Positions 1-11,140 of a DNA stretch of 64,000 bases are shown one piece after another. The stretch comes from Vitis vinifera (taxonomy: Eukaryota; Streptophyta; Magnoliopsida; Vitales; Vitaceae). The stretch spans positions 129,001 through 193,000 of the forward strand of contig NC_081820.1 of NCBI RefSeq assembly GCF_030704535.1, given 5' to 3'. Both the position numbers and the translations under genes were made by a program. Below the pieces are notes generated by a model. That model saw only the letters and a list, made by a program, of their open reading frames with translations. It had not been told where the DNA came from and searched no databases. Within the stretch, counting starts at the first letter, position 1. The number at the start of each line of letters is the position of its first letter.

Positions 1-2115
1 GTGGAGAAGAAACGTGGGGTCTCGACATGGGTTCGATTAGGGCTGGAAAGCTTAGGGCTTTTCAAGGAGGGATTAATCCATTGTATTCGTGACGATGAAG
101 AAGGGCGATGGGAAAAGGAATGGAAAGAAGGAGGTAAGCTGTATACCTTGGCTCGGGGTTTCAACAGAGCGGGTGTTTATCTAAGATTGGGGGTTGTGGG
201 TCTGGAACGAAAGAGGTTTTGCATATTCTTACCGAGAGGGAGAAGGGGCAAAAGAGGGTGGACGGCTATGGTGGAGATGGTACGTCAAATGGAAGAGATG
301 GCCGGTAGAAGAACAGAGGTGCAGGAGGTAAGGACTGTCGGAAGAGCTAATCCGGCGAAATCATACGTAGAAGCCGTCAGAAGGACCAATTGGGATGGCC
401 TAAACGCAATTAAGATGAGGGTTACAAGGGAGGAGATTGCTGGCAACTTACAGAAGCTGGAGCATTGCCTCGTCGTGAGCTGGAAGTCCGAAAAAGAGGA
501 GGAAGACGACTTGGAGAGATTGGGTAGTCTCTGGGCGAATTCTTGGGGACTAAAAGGCAAGCTAGGGTTGGCCAAATTGGAACGAGGTAAGGCTTCGTTG
601 GAGTTTGAAGATCTAAGTGAGGCACGCCGTGTGGCCTCCTCGGGGAGCAGACTGCTGGGAGGAGCCCATTTAGGGCTGGAGTTATGGAATCCAAAGACGG
701 GATGTCGGGTAGAGGAGGAGATGGAGCAGATAGCTTGGGTTAGAATATACGGCCTCCCAATCTCGCTCTGGAGCCCGGGGACTTTGAAGAAAATAGGGGA
801 GGAATGTGGGGGCTTCGTAGATATGGATGAGCGCACAAGATCGATGGGGGAGATTCAATGGGCTAGGATTTTGGTTAAAACAAAAGGCGATTTCAGACCG
901 AGCTTGTTAGAAATTGAGGTAGAGGATGAGATATACTCTGTGGCTTTATGGTGGGAGATCAGGCCGGTGGTGAAACGGCCCTTCTCTGCGACGGAAAACA
1001 GGAGGAATAAGGAGGTCAGGGGTGAGTTGCATTCACGCGCGGAGAAGCGCGTGGGAAAGGAGTTGGTAGGTGCGGGAATCGAGGAACTGCAGACGCCAGT
1101 TGATGGGAGTGATTTGCAGGAGAATGGGCCGGGTCCTGCACCCGGGTTACAGTTCCAGGGCCAAGAGAATCGGGATTGGGCCTCTCCAATTGGTAGAATG
1201 GCTGGGCCGGCTGCAAGTGGCCCAAATATGGGCCTTAGTGGGTTAAAGAAGGATGGTGGGCTGAACAAAATGGATGGGCTGCTGGGCCGAAAGTTAAAAA
1301 ACAAGCCTAAAGTGAATGACTATTCAGAGGCAGGCCCAAGTTGGGTTGCTGAAATGGGCTGCAATCAACTAACTGAGGTGGAAGGTCCGGAAAGGGAGGG
1401 CCCAATTGCTCCATTAGAGAAGGCTGGCTTTCTGGGTCGCTTTAGCTCCAGAAAAGGACCCAATTCAGAGGATCCTTTGATAAGCTGGGTGATAGAGGAG
1501 CCTAGAAGGGAACAAGGGGATGTTGGTCTTTCAATGACTGACCGAGCGCTGGAAGAGGAAGTTAAAAGGTATGCTTTAAATCCCTATCCTAAAGGTAAAA
1601 AGGCTGTGGGAACACCTCTTCTTCTCTTCTCTAATTCTGATCGGGCTCCGGAGGGGGAGTCTTTCGATCACCCAGGGGGTATTGAGGAGGAATTAAGGGG
1701 GGATATGTCCACTTGGTTAACAGTATATGAGGGGAATGTTGAAAACGAAAATGGTTTCTGGAAGTTGGGAGAGGACAGCAAGAACAGAGACAAGGCTAAG
1801 GATAAGGAAGGGAACAATGGTGGCTCTGCTTCTCAAGATACTGAAAACGAGAAAGAGGATCCTTGGGAGGAATGCAGTCTAGCAAAATTTAGTCAATTCC
1901 TGGGATTCTCTACAGAGGGACTGGAAAAGGAGATATTGAGCTTCTTGATTAAAATCAGAAAGAGACGGGAAAAGATTCACAGCAAAGAACTTTTGGAAAA
2001 GTCCAAATTTGAAAGAGAGCTGAAGAGGCTGGAATGTTCCGTTAATTACGAGGGGGGGAATAGGCAGAAAGGTCCTTCACAGGGCAAAGGGAACCAGTTG
2101 ATAGTTGCCCAATGA
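1..2115 (+). CDS. LINE ORF1 protein (DUF4283-type), 5' partial
   Basis: The frame is open from base 1 (the first codon is GTG, so the true start is probably upstream) and encodes at least 704 residues. ORF1 proteins of plant LINEs bind element RNA and form particles with ORF2. Residues of about 140-325 resemble the DUF4283 domain: a hydrophobic stretch around LEHCLVVSWK is followed by WVRIYGLPISLW and, near the end, VALWWEIRPVV. No CCHC zinc knuckle follows the domain, although many plant ORF1 proteins have one. The rest is hydrophilic and low in complexity, with Glu/Lys-rich segments near the C-terminus that could form coiled coil. It ends four bases inside the start of ORF2. Confidence 0.85.
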   Translation: MEKKRGVSTWVRLGLESLGLFKEGLIHCIRDDEEGRWEKEWKEGGKLYTLARGFNRAGVYLRLGVVGLERKRFCIFLPRGRRGKRGWTAMVEMVRQMEEMAGRRTEVQEVRTVGRANPAKSYVEAVRRTNWDGLNAIKMRVTREEIAGNLQKLEHCLVVSWKSEKEEEDDLERLGSLWANSWGLKGKLGLAKLERGKASLEFEDLSEARRVASSGSRLLGGAHLGLELWNPKTGCRVEEEMEQIAWVRIYGLPISLWSPGTLKKIGEECGGFVDMDERTRSMGEIQWARILVKTKGDFRPSLLEIEVEDEIYSVALWWEIRPVVKRPFSATENRRNKEVRGELHSRAEKRVGKELVGAGIEELQTPVDGSDLQENGPGPAPGLQFQGQENRDWASPIGRMAGPAASGPNMGLSGLKKDGGLNKMDGLLGRKLKNKPKVNDYSEAGPSWVAEMGCNQLTEVEGPEREGPIAPLEKAGFLGRFSSRKGPNSEDPLISWVIEEPRREQGDVGLSMTDRALEEEVKRYALNPYPKGKKAVGTPLLLFSNSDRAPEGESFDHPGGIEEELRGDMSTWLTVYEGNVENENGFWKLGEDSKNRDKAKDKEGNNGGSASQDTENEKEDPWEECSLAKFSQFLGFSTEGLEKEILSFLIKIRKRREKIHSKELLEKSKFERELKRLECSVNYEGGNRQKGPSQGKGNQLIVAQ

Positions 2116-5100
2116 GGATGAAGATCATTACCTGGAATGTGAGGGGAGCTAATGACAGCTCAAAGAGGAAAATTATCAAAAACTATATAAGGAACCAGAG
2201 GGTGGACCTAATGTGTATTCAGGAAACCAAGATTCAGGAGATGTCGGAGGGTATTGTGAGAAGTTTGGGATTGGGGAGATTCTCAGATTGGAGAGCCCGA
2301 AATGCGGAAGGGGCTGCGGGTGGCATTTTGATATGCTGGGATAAGCGGGTCCTGGAAATTCTGGATTGGGAGGAGGGTCAGTTTTCCTTGTCTTGTAGAT
2401 TCAAGATCACAGAAAATGGGGCTATCTGGGTTTTTACGGGTGTGTATGGCCCTTTTACCAAAGTGGAAAGGGAGGGTATGTGGGAAGAACTTGGGGCAAT
2501 AAGGGGACTGTGGGGCGATCCCTGGTGTCTCGGTGGGGATTTTAATATTACTCTGTTTCAACACGAAAGGAGCAGCCAAAGAAGAATCAGCTCAGCCATG
2601 CGGAGATTTGCTCAAATTGTGGATGATCTAGAGCTGGTGGATTTGCCCCTGCAGGGGGGAGAGTTCACATGGAGTGGGGGGCTGAATAATCAGGCGTGGG
2701 CGAGGCTAGATAGATTTCTAGTCTCCCCTAGCTGGTTAGATCAGTTCAGTGGAGTCACTCAGGGCAGGTTATCTCGTCCCACTTCTGACCATTTTCCTAT
2801 CGTGCTAGAGGGGGGTGGTGTAAGAAGAGGCCCAACCCCGTTTAGATTCGAAAATATGTGGCTTAAGGTTGAGGGATTTAATGACATTATCAGAACCTGG
2901 TGGCAAGAAATTGAAGTCAGGGGCAGCGCTAGCTATAGATTGGCAGTTAAAATGAAGGAAATTAAAAAGAAGCTGAAAGTGTGGAACAAAGAGGTTTTTG
3001 GGAGGCTGGAAACTAACAAAGCTTCAGCCTTATATCAATTAGATTTTTGGGATCGGGTGGAAAGTGAGAGAATCTTATCTATGGAGGAAGCTGAATTAAA
3101 AAAGGAAGCTAAAGATTCCTTTAAGAAATGGGTCCTGTTGGAGGAAGCCCATTGGAGACAGCATTCAAGGGAGATTTGGCTAAAGGACGGGGATAGAAAT
3201 ACGGGGTTTTTCCATAGAATGGCTAGTGCACATCGAAGAAACAACACTATGGACAGAATTAAGGTTAATGGGGAGTGGCTAGTAGAGGAGCAGGAGGTGA
3301 GAGAAGGTGTTGTGAACTCGCTTCAGCAATTGCTTTCTGAAGATATGGGTTGGCAGGCGGATATTGGTAGCATTCAGGTGAATTGCATCAGCCAGCAAGA
3401 AGCAGAGAGTCTGGAAACCCCATTTGCAGAGACTGAGATTCAATCGGCTTTGATGGAGATGAATGGGGATAAATCCCCTGGCCCGGATGGCTTTACTGTT
3501 GCTTTTTGGCAAAACGCATGGGACTTTGCCAAAGAGGAGATCATGGAGATGTTTAAAGAATTTCATGAGCATAATTCCTTTGTTAAGAGCCTTAACAATA
3601 CCTTCTTGGTGTTGATTCCAAAGAAAAGCGGGGCGGAGAATCTTGGAGACTTTAGACCTATCAGCCTGGTGGGGGGGCTCTATAAACTTTTGGCTAAAGT
3701 CTTAGCTAATAGGCTCAAAAAAGTGATTGGTAAAGTGGTGTCTTATGCTCAGAATGCCTTTGTTATGGGAAGACAAATTCTGGATGCGTCTTTAATTGCG
3801 AATGAGGTGATAGACTCGTGGCAGAAGAAGAAAGAAAAGGGCCTTGTTTGCAAATTGGACATAGAAAAAGCTTACGATAGCATCAATTGGAATTTCTTAA
3901 TGAAGGTCCTTAAAAAAATGGGCTTTGGGACCAAATGGATGAGATGGATGTGGAGTTGTGTCTCCTCTGCTAAATTTTCCATTCTTGTTAATGGAGTGCC
4001 AGCTGGTTTCTTCCCTAATACTAGAGGGCTTCGTCAAGGGGACCCCCTATCCCCTTACCTCTTTGTTATGGGCATGGAGGTTCTGGACGTCCTTATCAGG
4101 AGAGCGGTGGAGGGGGGCTACCTTTCAGGGTGCAATATTCGGGGCGGTAGTAGAACATCCTTGAATATCTCCCACCTATTTTTCGCTGATGACACAATTG
4201 TGTTTTGTGAGGCGAGCAAAGAGCAAGTTTCCCACCTAAGTTGGATTCTCTTTTGGTTTGAAGCGGTTTCGGGTCTTCGGATTAATCTAGCCAAAAGCGA
4301 AATCATCCCAATTGGAGAAGTGGAGGATTCTCTTGAGTTGGCAGCTGAATTAGGGTGCAGGGTGGGGTCTTTGCCCTCTCATTATTTGGGCCTTCCCTTA
4401 GGGGTCCCCAACAGGGCTACATCTATGTGGGATGGAGTGGAAGAAAGGATCAGGAGGAGACTTGCGCTTTGGAAGAGACAGTACATATCCAAAGGGGGGA
4501 GAATCACTCTCATAAAAAGCACCTTGGCTAGTTTGCCAACTTACCAAATGTCTATTTTCCGGATGCCCAAGTCTGTTGCCAAAAGAGTGGAAAAAACACA
4601 AAGAGATTTCCTTTGGGGGGGAGGAAACTTGGAAGGAAAAGTTCACCTGGTCAAATGGGATGCGGTCTGTACAGAAAAATACAAGGGAGGGCTGGGATTA
4701 AGGAGAATAGCCACTTTGAATAGAGCCTTGCTGGGCAAGTGGATTTGGAGGTTTGCTTGTGAAAAGAATAACTTTTGGAATCAAGTGATCACTACAAAAT
4801 ATGGGCAAGAGGATTATGGTTGGAGGCCAAAGAAGGTCCGTGGGCCGGCTGGAGTAGGGGTCTGGAAGGAGATCATGAAGGAAGACGATTGGTGTTGGGA
4901 TAATTTGGCATTTAGGGTCGGGAAGGGTTCCAAAATCAAGTTTTGGAAAGATTGTTGGTGCACAGACACTCCGTTGTCCCAATGCTTCAATCAACTCTTT
5001 GTCCTTGCCGTGCATAGGGATGCTACGATTGAGGAGATGTGGGATCATGATGCGGGCCAAGGAGATTGGAAGCTTGTTTTTGTGAGGGACTTCAATGATT

Positions 5101-5759
5101 GGGAGATGGATATGGTTGGGGAGCTGCTTCATACTTTGAGGGGTCAAAGGCCCTCTCTGGAGGATGACTCAGTTGTGTGGAGGCAGGGAAGAAATGGTAT
5201 TTTCAAAATCAAAGAAGCCTACAGGCTGCTAGACAAGCCTAATGCCACAGTTTTTCCCGCAAGGAAAATATGGGTGGATAGGGTGCCAACAAAAGTCTGT
5301 TTTTTTGCTTGGGAGGCTACGTGGGGGAAGGTGCTTACCCTGGATAGACTCCAGTTAAGAGGGGTGCAACTCCCTAATTGCTGCTATTTGTGTGGTTGCG
5401 AAGAAGAGAATGTACATCATATACTTTTACACTGTATAGTGACTAGAGCCCTATGGGAAATTATTTTTGGGTTGATAGATGTTAAGTGGGTCCACCCAGA
5501 AACTGTAAAGGAGGCTTTAATATCCTGGAGGGGCTCATTTGTAGGGAAGAAAAGGAAAAGGATTTGGAAATCCATTCCGTTATGTATTTTTTGGACGGTT
5601 TGGAAGGAGAGGAATAGGTTAGCCTTTAGGGGGGGTGAGTTGAATATTCAGAAATTAAAGAATTCTTTTGTCTGTAACTTGTGGAATTGGGCCAAAGTGT
5701 ATTTAGGTGAGGAGTCTTTCTCCCTCATAGGCTTTTTGGAGTGGATTGCTTCCACTTAA
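2112..5759 (+). CDS. LINE ORF2: endonuclease, reverse transcriptase, zf-RVT
   Basis: This 1215-residue protein nicks target DNA and primes reverse transcription there. The N-terminus has an apurinic-type endonuclease: TWNVRGAN near residue 6, IQETK near 36, GGDFN near 142 and SDHFPI near 225. The reverse transcriptase follows, with IPKKSGAENLGDFRPISLV near 505, LDIEKAYDS near 590, GLRQGDPLSPYLF near 640 and the catalytic FADD near 690. A zf-RVT Cys/His region (CYLCGCEEENVHHILLHC) lies near residue 1095. The start ATG at 2112 overlaps the ORF1 stop as ATGA, an arrangement consistent with stop-restart translation. All expected domains are present without interruption. Confidence 0.93.
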   Translation: MRMKIITWNVRGANDSSKRKIIKNYIRNQRVDLMCIQETKIQEMSEGIVRSLGLGRFSDWRARNAEGAAGGILICWDKRVLEILDWEEGQFSLSCRFKITENGAIWVFTGVYGPFTKVEREGMWEELGAIRGLWGDPWCLGGDFNITLFQHERSSQRRISSAMRRFAQIVDDLELVDLPLQGGEFTWSGGLNNQAWARLDRFLVSPSWLDQFSGVTQGRLSRPTSDHFPIVLEGGGVRRGPTPFRFENMWLKVEGFNDIIRTWWQEIEVRGSASYRLAVKMKEIKKKLKVWNKEVFGRLETNKASALYQLDFWDRVESERILSMEEAELKKEAKDSFKKWVLLEEAHWRQHSREIWLKDGDRNTGFFHRMASAHRRNNTMDRIKVNGEWLVEEQEVREGVVNSLQQLLSEDMGWQADIGSIQVNCISQQEAESLETPFAETEIQSALMEMNGDKSPGPDGFTVAFWQNAWDFAKEEIMEMFKEFHEHNSFVKSLNNTFLVLIPKKSGAENLGDFRPISLVGGLYKLLAKVLANRLKKVIGKVVSYAQNAFVMGRQILDASLIANEVIDSWQKKKEKGLVCKLDIEKAYDSINWNFLMKVLKKMGFGTKWMRWMWSCVSSAKFSILVNGVPAGFFPNTRGLRQGDPLSPYLFVMGMEVLDVLIRRAVEGGYLSGCNIRGGSRTSLNISHLFFADDTIVFCEASKEQVSHLSWILFWFEAVSGLRINLAKSEIIPIGEVEDSLELAAELGCRVGSLPSHYLGLPLGVPNRATSMWDGVEERIRRRLALWKRQYISKGGRITLIKSTLASLPTYQMSIFRMPKSVAKRVEKTQRDFLWGGGNLEGKVHLVKWDAVCTEKYKGGLGLRRIATLNRALLGKWIWRFACEKNNFWNQVITTKYGQEDYGWRPKKVRGPAGVGVWKEIMKEDDWCWDNLAFRVGKGSKIKFWKDCWCTDTPLSQCFNQLFVLAVHRDATIEEMWDHDAGQGDWKLVFVRDFNDWEMDMVGELLHTLRGQRPSLEDDSVVWRQGRNGIFKIKEAYRLLDKPNATVFPARKIWVDRVPTKVCFFAWEATWGKVLTLDRLQLRGVQLPNCCYLCGCEEENVHHILLHCIVTRALWEIIFGLIDVKWVHPETVKEALISWRGSFVGKKRKRIWKSIPLCIFWTVWKERNRLAFRGGELNIQKLKNSFVCNLWNWAKVYLGEESFSLIGFLEWIAST

Positions 5760-5895
5760 GGGGAGGTAGTTTCTTTTTGGTCCTTTTCCTTTTTTTGAGG
5801 CTTTAGCCGTTTTGTATACTCCCTGTATGCTTTATGGCGTTTAGCCTTTTCTAATGAATATCTTGTTTACTTATCAAAAAAAAAAAAAAAAAAAA

Positions 5896-7102
5896 CTCTT
5901 AGGACCATCGGAAAAAGGAACTAGACAATCTGTTGTTAAAGGAAGAGTTTCATTGGAGGCAAAAAGCAAGGGTCATATGGGTAAAAGAAAGGGATTGTAA
6001 TTCTAAGTACTTTCATAGGTTGGTAAATGGAAGGAGAAATAGAAAGTTGATCAAATCCTTTGTAAATGAGGAAGGGCTCTAGACAACATGTAAAGCATAT
6101 TGGAGGAAATAGTGCAATTCTTTGGAAATTTGTACTCTAGGCCCCCTGAAGACTCTTGGAGGATAGAAGGGTTAGAGTGGTCTCCCATTTTGAAAAAAAT
6201 AATTGTTTGGTTGAAACGCCCTTGCTGAAGAGCAAAGGAAGTTGTGTGGAAAAATTCTCATATTGATTTTGATAATTACAAAGGAATATATACAACTTAG
6301 GATATAAATAGAAAAGGAAAATAAATATTTACAATTGTTATCTTCTTTGGGTATATTCTATGTAAAGTCTTTCCTTTTAGTCTTGTTCAATCAGTTGGAC
6401 CCATCTCTTTTCTCTCCTACGAAACTCATGGAAATCTAAAACTCCATCTAAGGTAAGCCTTTTACATGGCTAGTGGTAATAAAAAGGTCAATACCAACAA
6501 CTTGCAACAGATAAGAAGACCTAACAAAACTTTTAGTTCTGAATACTGCCTTATGTGTATGAAAAGTTGTGACTCAATTGATCATCTTTTTTCGTACTAT
6601 CTAATAACTTTGGCATCATGGTATAGATTATTCAAACAAGCCAAGCTAGATCGTGTTTCTCTAGGAGCATCATTAACATGATGACCATTTCTTTTATAGA
6701 TTTGGGGAGTATAGGTAGAGGCAAAATTCCATGGCAAATTACATGCCTAACTTTGATTTGGATGGTATGGTGGGAAAGAAATGGAAGGACTTTTTAGGAC
6801 AAGTGGATAAGCTCATAAACGATATGGGACTTAATCTACTTTTATTCCTTCTTTGGGCCTCAACTAATTCAGCTTTCAATGGCACTCTAACTATTATGTA
6901 AATCAATTAGATTTTGGTGTGTAATTCCAAATCCTTTGATTTTGTAAATGTATTGTTCCTTATTGAAAGAAGGACCACAGTTCCTACAAATAGTTTTGGG
7001 TGGTATATGGGAGAAATCATATTAATCTATTCTTTTTATCAGAATATGTAAATCTAGGAGAGATTTCTCATCCTTCACATGTATCTTTATTTAGCAAAAA
7101 AA
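5896..7102 (+). mobile_element. Decayed LINE fragment flanking the intact LINE
   Basis: Directly after the poly(A) of the first LINE the sequence reads, with stops, as a LINE ORF2 segment just before the reverse transcriptase (EEFHWRQKARVIWVKERD, then FHRLVNGRRNRKL near 6010). At 6466-6660 a zf-RVT-like segment is legible (CLMCMKSCDSIDHLF). The core reverse transcriptase between these parts is missing, so a deletion lies near 6200-6440. A short A-run at 7097-7104 after TTTAGC may be the old 3' tail. It is an old element, much more diverged than the one inserted in it. Confidence 0.7.
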
Positions 7103-7350
7103 ACAGCTAACAAAAAGAGGTGCACCCAATGTACGTAAGTGGAATACAAAAGGCTCAACAAAAGAGGTTACATGGAATTGAACTTAGAAGCTCCCCACAT
7201 TCCGCCCCAGCCCCTTGCCATTTTCTTTTTGTTATTATTACATGATAGGATTCACTTTTCAATTAACTCTTCTTTTTCTTTAATACAATTATTACTAAGA
7301 AAGTTGAAAGAATAAAAGGGAATATTGATGAAAAAATTAAAGAGCCACAC
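6755..7350 (+). repeat. Left copy of a dispersed direct repeat (partner at 10531-10812)
   Basis: The block from about 7116 to 7346 (AGGTGCACCCAATGTA through GAGCCACACCC) recurs at about 10587-10812 in the same orientation with small differences. A shorter match precedes it: GGTATGGTGGGAAAGAAATG near 6766 and GGTATGGTGAGAAAGAAATG near 10538, followed in both by AAGCTCATAAAC. Because the left copy runs into the decayed LINE, the right copy probably derives from this locus and then lost internal sequence. Confidence 0.75.
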
Positions 7351-8266
7351 CCAAAGTAAAATAGGATGGTCCAACAAGGATCCCATAGCCATCCATGCCA
7401 TGTCGTGAATTTGAAGAATTCGGGTATCAAAGACTAGAAATGTGTCCTCAAAGAGAAAAGTGGCAAACAAATTACATCCGCACATGTATTCACTACAGTT
7501 CTTATATCATTCTTTTACTCAATAGCTCAAACCACAATCACCACCAAGTCTGCCATTTCCAAGGTTGTGAAGATATGCTTCTAAAGACAAAAACACAACT
7601 TTCTAAGGATTAGTTGCTAGACTAATAAGTACCCGGCAGTTTCAAGACATAACTTCAAGATAAAGAACTAAATGTCTCCTGCCATGTCCCAGAACACGTA
7701 TTAAAATGTCAGCCTTTGTGATTTTCAAGTCCTTAGATGCCCATGAGACAAGGACTTCATGATGGGGCATGGAGCCTACCAAGTCACAAAGCCACAAACT
7801 ATATCAGTTAAAACCTAGCTCCAAGTTGGGTCGGTTCTTATCTGATCTTATGGTGGTCATTTAATTAATCAGTCAACAGAGAGATCCATGACCATGATCA
7901 TGTATGACTCATATAATTAAAAATATGTATGTGTCTCAGTACCAGAGTGGTCTGGTTTAATCCTCCAATATTTTGATTACTATAATTTTAGTTTTAGTCT
8001 ATGTAACAAGGTCTTGACAGTGGTATTTCGGTCCAACATATGTTCAAGGATTTTGATACTGTCACAGCAAAATGAACTGCGACAAATACTGTACATTTCC
8101 TACTCTGTTTAACATGCTCAACATGAGCATGTGACAGTCACTGTCCATTTGACGAGTTATTTCACCTCACTGATCCAATTTCCATTAGATTAGATTTCTC
8201 CTAAAATGATGGATTTTATTTACCACAAACCTTTCCCTAAGGATGGGCTTCAACTACTACTACTAC

Positions 8267-8297
<31 letters not shown>

Positions 8298-10530
8298 CAT
8301 CATGGGTTTTGATTTTTTTGACCCTTTTTATTAACCATATTGTATATTTTGAAGTTTATCCCTCTTATTCCTGTATTTCCTATTGTAGCACATTATTTTC
8401 TCTTATATCATTTATGAGCTGGAGTTTAAGATGATTTGCAAACTATTTTTGTCCAGAGACATTTCTAGAAAGCAGAACGAGGAAGAGCTGCCCAAGGGAT
8501 CAACTGTTTGGGCAAATCTGAAGTCATTTGCAGGTGGCATTATAAACATGTGGAGAAAACTGTAAATCTGTGTCAAGGTAATCATTAGAATTTTTGGGGT
8601 GTCATTTTTTGCCTTGACATTGACAATTCATGAAGTTAAATATTAGAAGCAAATTTTCTTTTCTACTTCCCTCAATAAGTATTCCTTCTCATCTAGATAC
8701 CCTTTCGCTGGGAACAGTAAAAATGAGTCACTAGGAAACAACAAAGCAGGAAACGTGGAGGGGAGAGGGAGTATTGGAAAATTACATAGCTTTTTATTAT
8801 TATTAAATGATATGGAAAGGTTGGGATATTGCGGAGCTGATTCAATAAGAGTTATGGATCAGTCAGGCCTGACGACACTGTCAAAACCCTAGTACATATA
8901 TTCCAACAAATGATTGTACTTGTGGAGTAATGTCTCGGAGCAATCAAGGTTCAGATCGCTAATTAAGCTTTCTTGCTATCAATTTATTCTTTCTTTGCTT
9001 TAATTGGTTTGACCTCACTCCATATGTAGTGAAAGCCTTAGAGTTTTGAGGCCACAGTAGTGTTTTTGAAGAAAAAAAATAGTGAAAGTGTGTCCCTTCT
9101 AAAATCTTTATCAATATAGTCTTGTAATTATATGCTCATTGATGGGATTTTTTTTTTTTTTTTTTTTGTTCTAAGTGTAAAAAACCAGTCACCAACTATG
9201 GTTTTAAAGTGAAAACAAATAAATAAAGTTGAACTTCTTGTTGTAGGGACTTGCTATTTTGATAAATATTTTTAACATAAGTTTAGATTGAGATTAAAAA
9301 AAAAAACATTTATTTTGACCGGGAACTCAGCCGTGTGCATTTACATGGCAGACAATCAACCAATTTGAATTCTACTACTGACAATTTGGATGGTATCGTG
9401 CTTGAAATTTGGCCACATTTTGCTTACTGTTATGCATTTGGTATACGAGTATCTGTCCATGGAAATTTGCAGAACATCGGGGAAACATGAAATGGAGATA
9501 TATCCCAGGTTCCTATGCGTTCTTGGTGATATATACAAGTAGTCTTTCATCTCAAAGGATTTTGAACAGATTCATGGCGAAGGCTTGAGAAGTTGAAAGA
9601 GACATAATGAACATTTGAACGTATATTTTATTTACTTAATTTGTTTATTTTTAAAGTTTCTGAACAGTGGGAGAGTTATGGTGATGACTGATGAGATATG
9701 TGCGGGATATTATGGTAGTAGTGGTCCATAGAAATGGAAGTGATAAATTTTTCATCTGACATAGGTCCTATAATCTTATTCAGACAGCAGTTCTTTGACA
9801 GGGAGAAATCAAATACAAGGAACGTATGCTGCTGAGCCAAGGGATCTTTAAGAGGAAAAATAATTAATTTCAAAGTTTTTAAAAAAGAGCAACTTGAGAA
9901 AAAATCATAAAACTGGAGTAGCTCTTCCTACAGGACACGAAATGGGCATCCATCATCACATGAATGCAACTAAGTTGTCTTTTCTAACCATATGTGTTTC
10001 AACTCTACAAGGCCCTTTTAGTGTGAATATAAAAGGGGTAGCACATCATAAGGTACGGAAACCATCTACCAGTCCTATTTCCTATCTTTCTTGGTGAGAT
10101 ACACTGTCATAATGAGGCTAAAGAAAGTTTTGTGATCGCATGAAGGAGCAATAACTCCACCCATCATAGCATATTATTTTTTTATTTTTTTTAGTAAGTT
10201 GGATTTCACAAATATTTCTTGAAATTATTCCCAAACATTTGATAAGGGTATCTAGATGCATGCAATTTCATTACTAATTAAAGGTAATGTTGCATTTTCA
10301 TTAATAAGATACTTAGAAGAAAAGCAAAAGGATAAAAATAAATTTAGATGTACTTCCTAGAAGTTAAAAGTTGTTTTAAAAAATTTAAAGAAATAAATAT
10401 GAAATTTAGAAAAATATTATTTTTTTTTTTATAAAAATTATATTTTAACTTAGATAAGAAATTCTTTCATATTTAATAAAATGACTTTGACTCCAACTTA
10501 ACAATATGAAGTTATCTAAACAATACTTTG
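7103..10530. other. Intergenic region, no gene seen
   Basis: About 3.4 kb of AT-rich DNA follows the decayed LINE. Open frames here are short, show no recognisable domain and lack coding-like composition. Apart from the left copy of the direct repeat, it holds a triplet microsatellite near 8250-8298 and a poly(T) run near 9150-9167. The sequence between the two repeat copies does not resemble a pectate lyase exon, so I see no relic of a duplicated gene. Confidence 0.6.
8250..8298. repeat. (ACT)n(AAT)n microsatellite
   Basis: A run of ACT units passes into about ten AAT units and then ATC units. Confidence 0.9.
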
Positions 10531-10815
10531 ATTTAAATGGTATGGTGAGAAAGAAATGGATAAGCTCATAAACAGATGGAATACAAAGAGGTGAGGTGCA
10601 CCCAATGTAGTAGGTGGAATACAAAGGGCTTAACAAAAGAGGTGCACCCAATGTAGAAGCTCCCCACGTTCCACCCAACCCCTTGCCATTTTCTTTTTGT
10701 TATTATCACATAATAGGATTCACTTTTCGGTTAACTCTTTTTTCTTCTTTACTACAATTATTACAAAGAAAGTTGAAAGAATAAAAAGGGAATATTGAAG
10801 AGCCACACCCAATTC
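10531..10815 (+). repeat. Right copy of the dispersed direct repeat, in the pectate lyase upstream region
   Basis: This block matches 6755-7350 in the same direction, with an internal deletion relative to the left copy. Within it AGGTGCACCCAATGTAG itself occurs twice (near 10592 and 10640). It ends roughly 100 bases upstream of the probable TATA element of the pectate lyase gene, so it forms part of that gene's upstream region. Confidence 0.75.
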
Positions 10816-10903
10816 CATTTTAAAACTTATATTCCCTCCCACAACTCTGTGGAGATTGAAGCTAAATCCAGTGTGACCGTTTGATTAGTTCATCTTGGTT
10901 GCG

Positions 10904-10913
10904 CTTATTTAAG
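10904..10913 (+). promoter_or_regulatory. Probable TATA element of the pectate lyase gene
   Basis: CTTATTTAAG lies about 230 bases upstream of the ATG at 11141. The sequence between them is a CT- and CA-rich leader typical of a plant 5' UTR. No other TATA-like element is as well placed, but transcription start data are absent. Confidence 0.4.
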
Positions 10914-11140
10914 GCAAATATAGGCTAGTTAGTTCAATTTTCTGGGGGAGAGATTAAAGCACTTTACACTCAACAGCTTCATCTATATCTATAACAAAAA
11001 ACCAACCAATTCAACAAACTCTCCTATATCAACACTCCCCATCTCTCCTCCCTCCAAAGCATCCATCATTCTCTTTTGCTTTCTGAAATTCTCATCAACT
11101 CCTTGATACCAAATCAAAAACCAAAACAAGGATTTCGAGA

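Larger units (their letters stand above)
1..5895 (+). mobile_element. LINE (plant L1-type), 5' end outside the window
   Basis: This is a non-LTR retrotransposon with two long open frames, a 117-base 3' untranslated region (5760-5875) ending in ACTTATC, and a poly(A) run of about 20 at 5876-5895. ORF1 is open from the first base, so the 5' UTR and the left target-site duplication lie upstream of the window. No internal stop or frameshift is visible in either ORF, which suggests a young and possibly mobile-competent copy. It was inserted into an older decayed LINE, whose ORF2-like sequence resumes directly after the poly(A). The 3' end motif recurs in several truncated LINE tails elsewhere in the window. 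Confidence 0.93.

Noticed and set aside
285-1304. Antisense open frames across LINE ORF1
   Set aside because: They mirror the purine-rich coding strand and have no domain or separate signals.
7395-7613. 72-codon frame starting MPCREFEEFG
   Set aside because: No similarity to known proteins and no conserved context; intergenic DNA.
7351-10530. A lost tandem copy of the pectate lyase gene between the two repeat blocks
   Set aside because: No segment there resembles any pectate lyase exon motif on either strand.
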